Shown here piece by piece: positions 62,059 through 64,000 of a DNA stretch of 64,000 nucleotides. Below the pieces are notes generated by a model. It worked only from the letters and a program-made list of their open reading frames with translations. It was not told the origin of the DNA and searched no databases. Both the position numbers and the translations under genes were made by a program. Position 1 is the stretch's first letter, and every line of letters starts with the position of its first letter. The DNA is from Paulinella micropora (taxonomy: Eukaryota > Cercozoa > Imbricatea > Euglyphida > Paulinellidae): positions 229,001 to 293,000 of the forward strand of contig WBZZ01004019.1 in the NCBI GenBank assembly GCA_019918135.1. The letters run 5' to 3'.

Positions 62059-63650
62059 AAATTGGAGAGCAGGACCCTGCGTCTAAGTTTACCTACTTAC
62101 CGTACCAGAGCAAGAGAGAGTACTGGAGGTGTGCAATCCAGTATCCGTGGGTGGACTGGAAGAAGAGTGAATCCATGTTCCGCAAGGTTTGGAAAGGAAC
62201 CAAGCACAAATCATCGCAGTTCTGGAACCTTCGCATCAAGAAGCATGCTCCCATCGGAAAATGTGGTTTTTGCAAAGAAACCTTTGATCTTCTTTTGGCA
62301 GCGCAAACCAAAGAAGAGATTCTCGAGGTTCGTCGGCGCAGGTCTGAACATTTCCAAGAGCTTCGTCAGGACAGGCAGGTCTACGCAGACCACGTCAAGA
62401 AGGCGACCCATCACTGGATGGATTATGCCAGCATGGCGATCGATGGTATGGACCAAGCGAAAACTGCCGTTCAATTTGCCAACGGAAAGAGGGACCAAGA
62501 ACAACAGGCCCAGACTACCAAGCACGAGTCATCTGTGTGCTAGTTCACGGGGTGGGATCCTGCTTGTATGTTGCACCCGCAGATGTACCTCACACTGCCG
62601 ACACGACTATCACTTGCTTGATGGACTCATTTCGTTTTCTGAAAAAAACGAACGGTCGAGTTGCACCATACCTGTTCATCCAGATGGACAACACCAACTC
62701 AGACAACAAAACGCACGTTTTTTTCGCGTGGGCGGCTTCTCTTGTCCAAGCAGAGGTTTTCAAGCAGGTAGAAATCAGCTTTCTGGCAGCGGGCCATACC
62801 CATGCCGACGTCGACCAGCAGTTTTCTTGGATCTCCAGATACCTGGGAAGAAATCCTGTGCACACTTTTCCTGAACTGGCGGCAGCTTGTCGGAGAGCTC
62901 TGCCTGAAGATTGCATCCACGCTGTTGTGCTCGAGCGCAACTAGATTGTCAACTTCAAACGCTTCTACGAAGTGGGAGATGGTTTAAACAAAACGATTTT
63001 TCATGGATCTCGCGATATCAACGGGTTCTTGTTTGATGTTACCTGTGTCGATGAACGAGGGCAGGTGCGCCTACAGACCAAGGAATGGATGCGCATGGAA
63101 TGTTGGATACCGTCCCAAGAAAACATTCAGCTCGTGCTGCCCAGACAACTCTACGTTGTTTCAGCCATTTCCCTGTTTTCCATAACGGAGCTTGACAATG
63201 TCATCTCCAGCCTTGCCAGACATCTCAAACAGAACGAGAGTGAATTGCAAGAGGAGAATTTCGATTCCGACACTTCCGCTGCAGAGCATTTACAGGAAGG
63301 GCCTGGAAAACGAAGAGGTTGGCGTCGTGAGCCGACCGAAAACACGCTGCGCCACTAGCGAAAGTTTCGTGCGAAAGAGCTAAAGCAACAGTCGGAGGAC
63401 TGTCAAGAGTGATTGGAGCGGGCATCGGCGCAACGCGACGTCGTCATCAGTAAAAAACTTTCTGATGAAGAAAATAAAATCAATCGCGCCAAGAAAACAA
63501 ACGCAATACACGCAATCCAAAGACATCTGCTGCATGGAGATGGAGTCTGCATGCGCAACTTAATCCTGGACGAGGAAACCACCGGTGAAGACGCGTGGGT
63601 GTTTTACAAACAACTGCTTGGGGACAACGACCCTGAAGGAAAACAAGAGG
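62059..63650 (+). pseudogene. DUF7869-type (RNase-H-like) protein, main exon
   Basis: EIGEQDPASKFTYLPYQSKR, DWKKSESMFRKVWKGTKHKS and a Cys pair KCGFCKETFDLL, then charged helices; frameshift near 62530. The next frame reads VAPYLFIQMDNTNSDNKTHV then VEISFLAAGHTHADVDQQFS and WISRYLGRNP. The D-N ... N-K and G-H-T-H-x-D-V-D-x-x-F-S pattern is the core of Pfam DUF7869, a transposase-like RNase-H-fold family spread in algae, oomycetes, plants and animals. TAG at 62942, TAG at 63357 and TGA at 63411 interrupt it. Probable dead transposon or host copy. Confidence 0.6.
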
Positions 63651-63831
63651 TCAAGCCATGCTGTTCAGTTTGCTATGTTTTGTTGTTTGCTGTTTTTGCA
63701 TACTACTTTTGCTGTGTAACTTGCTATCGAAACAATAACACAAAAGAAAAGTCGGAGTAGGGTCTACTCCGACATTTGAAATTTGTAAAACAAACTTTGA
63801 ATCTAAATGCTGTTCCTTATCTGCTTTTTAG
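63651..63831 (+). other. Intron with hairpin repeat
   Basis: GT at 63651 after AAACAAGAG, AG at 63830-63831 before CCTGAGCAG; exons join in phase 0. Confidence 0.65.
63750..63772 (+). repeat. Intron hairpin repeat, perfect copy
   Basis: GTCGGAGTAG-GGT-CTACTCCGAC, full 10-bp stem with a 3-nt loop, inside a well-defined GT-AG intron. Confidence 0.9.
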
Positions 63832-64000
63832 CCTGAGCAGGAGGAATCTGCGCAAGAACCTGAAGCCATGGACGTCGGATCTGGGGAAGATGCAGAGCAA
63901 CAACCTCGCCCTGACAATGTTCAGCACCAAGCGCAGACAGAAAATTCTTTTTCTGGAGGATTCGGCTCCGATACTGTGGTGCAAACCCAGCGGCAATCAA
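63832..64000 (+). CDS. Next exon of the DUF7869-type gene (runs off the window)
   Basis: Open frame PEQEESAQEPEAMDVGSGED, QQPRPDNVQHQAQTENSFSG ..., acidic and Gln-rich, joined in phase 0 to the preceding exon. Continues past 64000. Confidence 0.5.

Noticed and set aside
26170..63413. In-frame TAG codons in several genes (48109, 53688, 62942, 63357, 26170) as a sign of a reassigned TAG codon
   Set aside because: TAG also ends apparently complete genes (GH-like gene at 13717, histone-like gene at 23834, ATPase at 34989), and TGA and TAA interruptions also occur, so decay or errors explain it better.
1..64000. tRNA, rRNA or riboswitch genes
   Set aside because: No cloverleaf, conserved rRNA segment or riboswitch core could be recognised by eye; a covariance-model scan would be needed to exclude them.

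Overview
The window looks like nuclear DNA of a unicellular eukaryote (an alga or other protist; the species cannot be read from the sequence). It is a stack of nested mobile elements. Evidence for a eukaryotic host is short GT-AG introns with T-rich tails, Ty1/copia LTR retrotransposons, and endogenised virus DNA. Almost every long gene is split by one-base frameshifts, very often in homopolymer runs. This may be decay, uncorrected long-read errors, or both, so CDS entries cover several reading frames where domain order shows one gene.

Layout. Positions 1-2492 hold a remnant of a Polinton-like virus (integrase plus two Cys-rich genes). Positions 2493-6491 are host-like DNA with a gene carrying two tandem SAP motifs and a (CTA)n microsatellite. 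Positions 6492-43451 are an integrated Polinton-like virus (PLV) bounded by about 97-bp terminal inverted repeats and a 6-bp target duplication (GGTAAA). It encodes protein-primed family-B DNA polymerase, a lipase-like protein, a predicted fibre/penton-type structural protein, major and minor capsid proteins, an adenain-type maturation protease, a packaging ATPase, a long fibre with a C-terminal S74-type chaperone domain, and a retroviral-type integrase. Without its own insert the virus is about 21.3 kb.

Inside the PLV polymerase gene, between the exonuclease/motif A half and the motif B/C half, sits a 15.67-kb GC-rich block (10731-26396) flanked by a 7-bp duplication (TTCAAAG). It carries closely packed genes on both strands: a cut toroid-like protein, a GH88/105-like membrane protein, a mucin-stalk BspA-repeat surface protein, two leucine-rich-repeat proteins (one cut by the right edge), an unknown nuclear-type protein, a candidate herpesvirus/mirusvirus-type capsid maturation protease next to a coiled-coil scaffold-like protein, and a histone-fold protein with a basic tail. 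The genes at both edges are cut, so it looks like a captured fragment of a larger GC-rich genome, most likely a large DNA virus. That identity is inference.

From 43452 to the end is host or repeat DNA: an intron-rich ParB-like gene, a capsid-like ORF, a degraded minus-strand copia element, an intact-looking copia element (53176-61201, 332-bp LTRs, TSD GAAAT) with an unexpected MYND zinc finger, and a broken DUF7869-type gene. Introns of the ParB-like and DUF7869-type genes repeatedly contain a 23-nt hairpin (7-10 bp stem, 3-nt loop) that I do not recognise.
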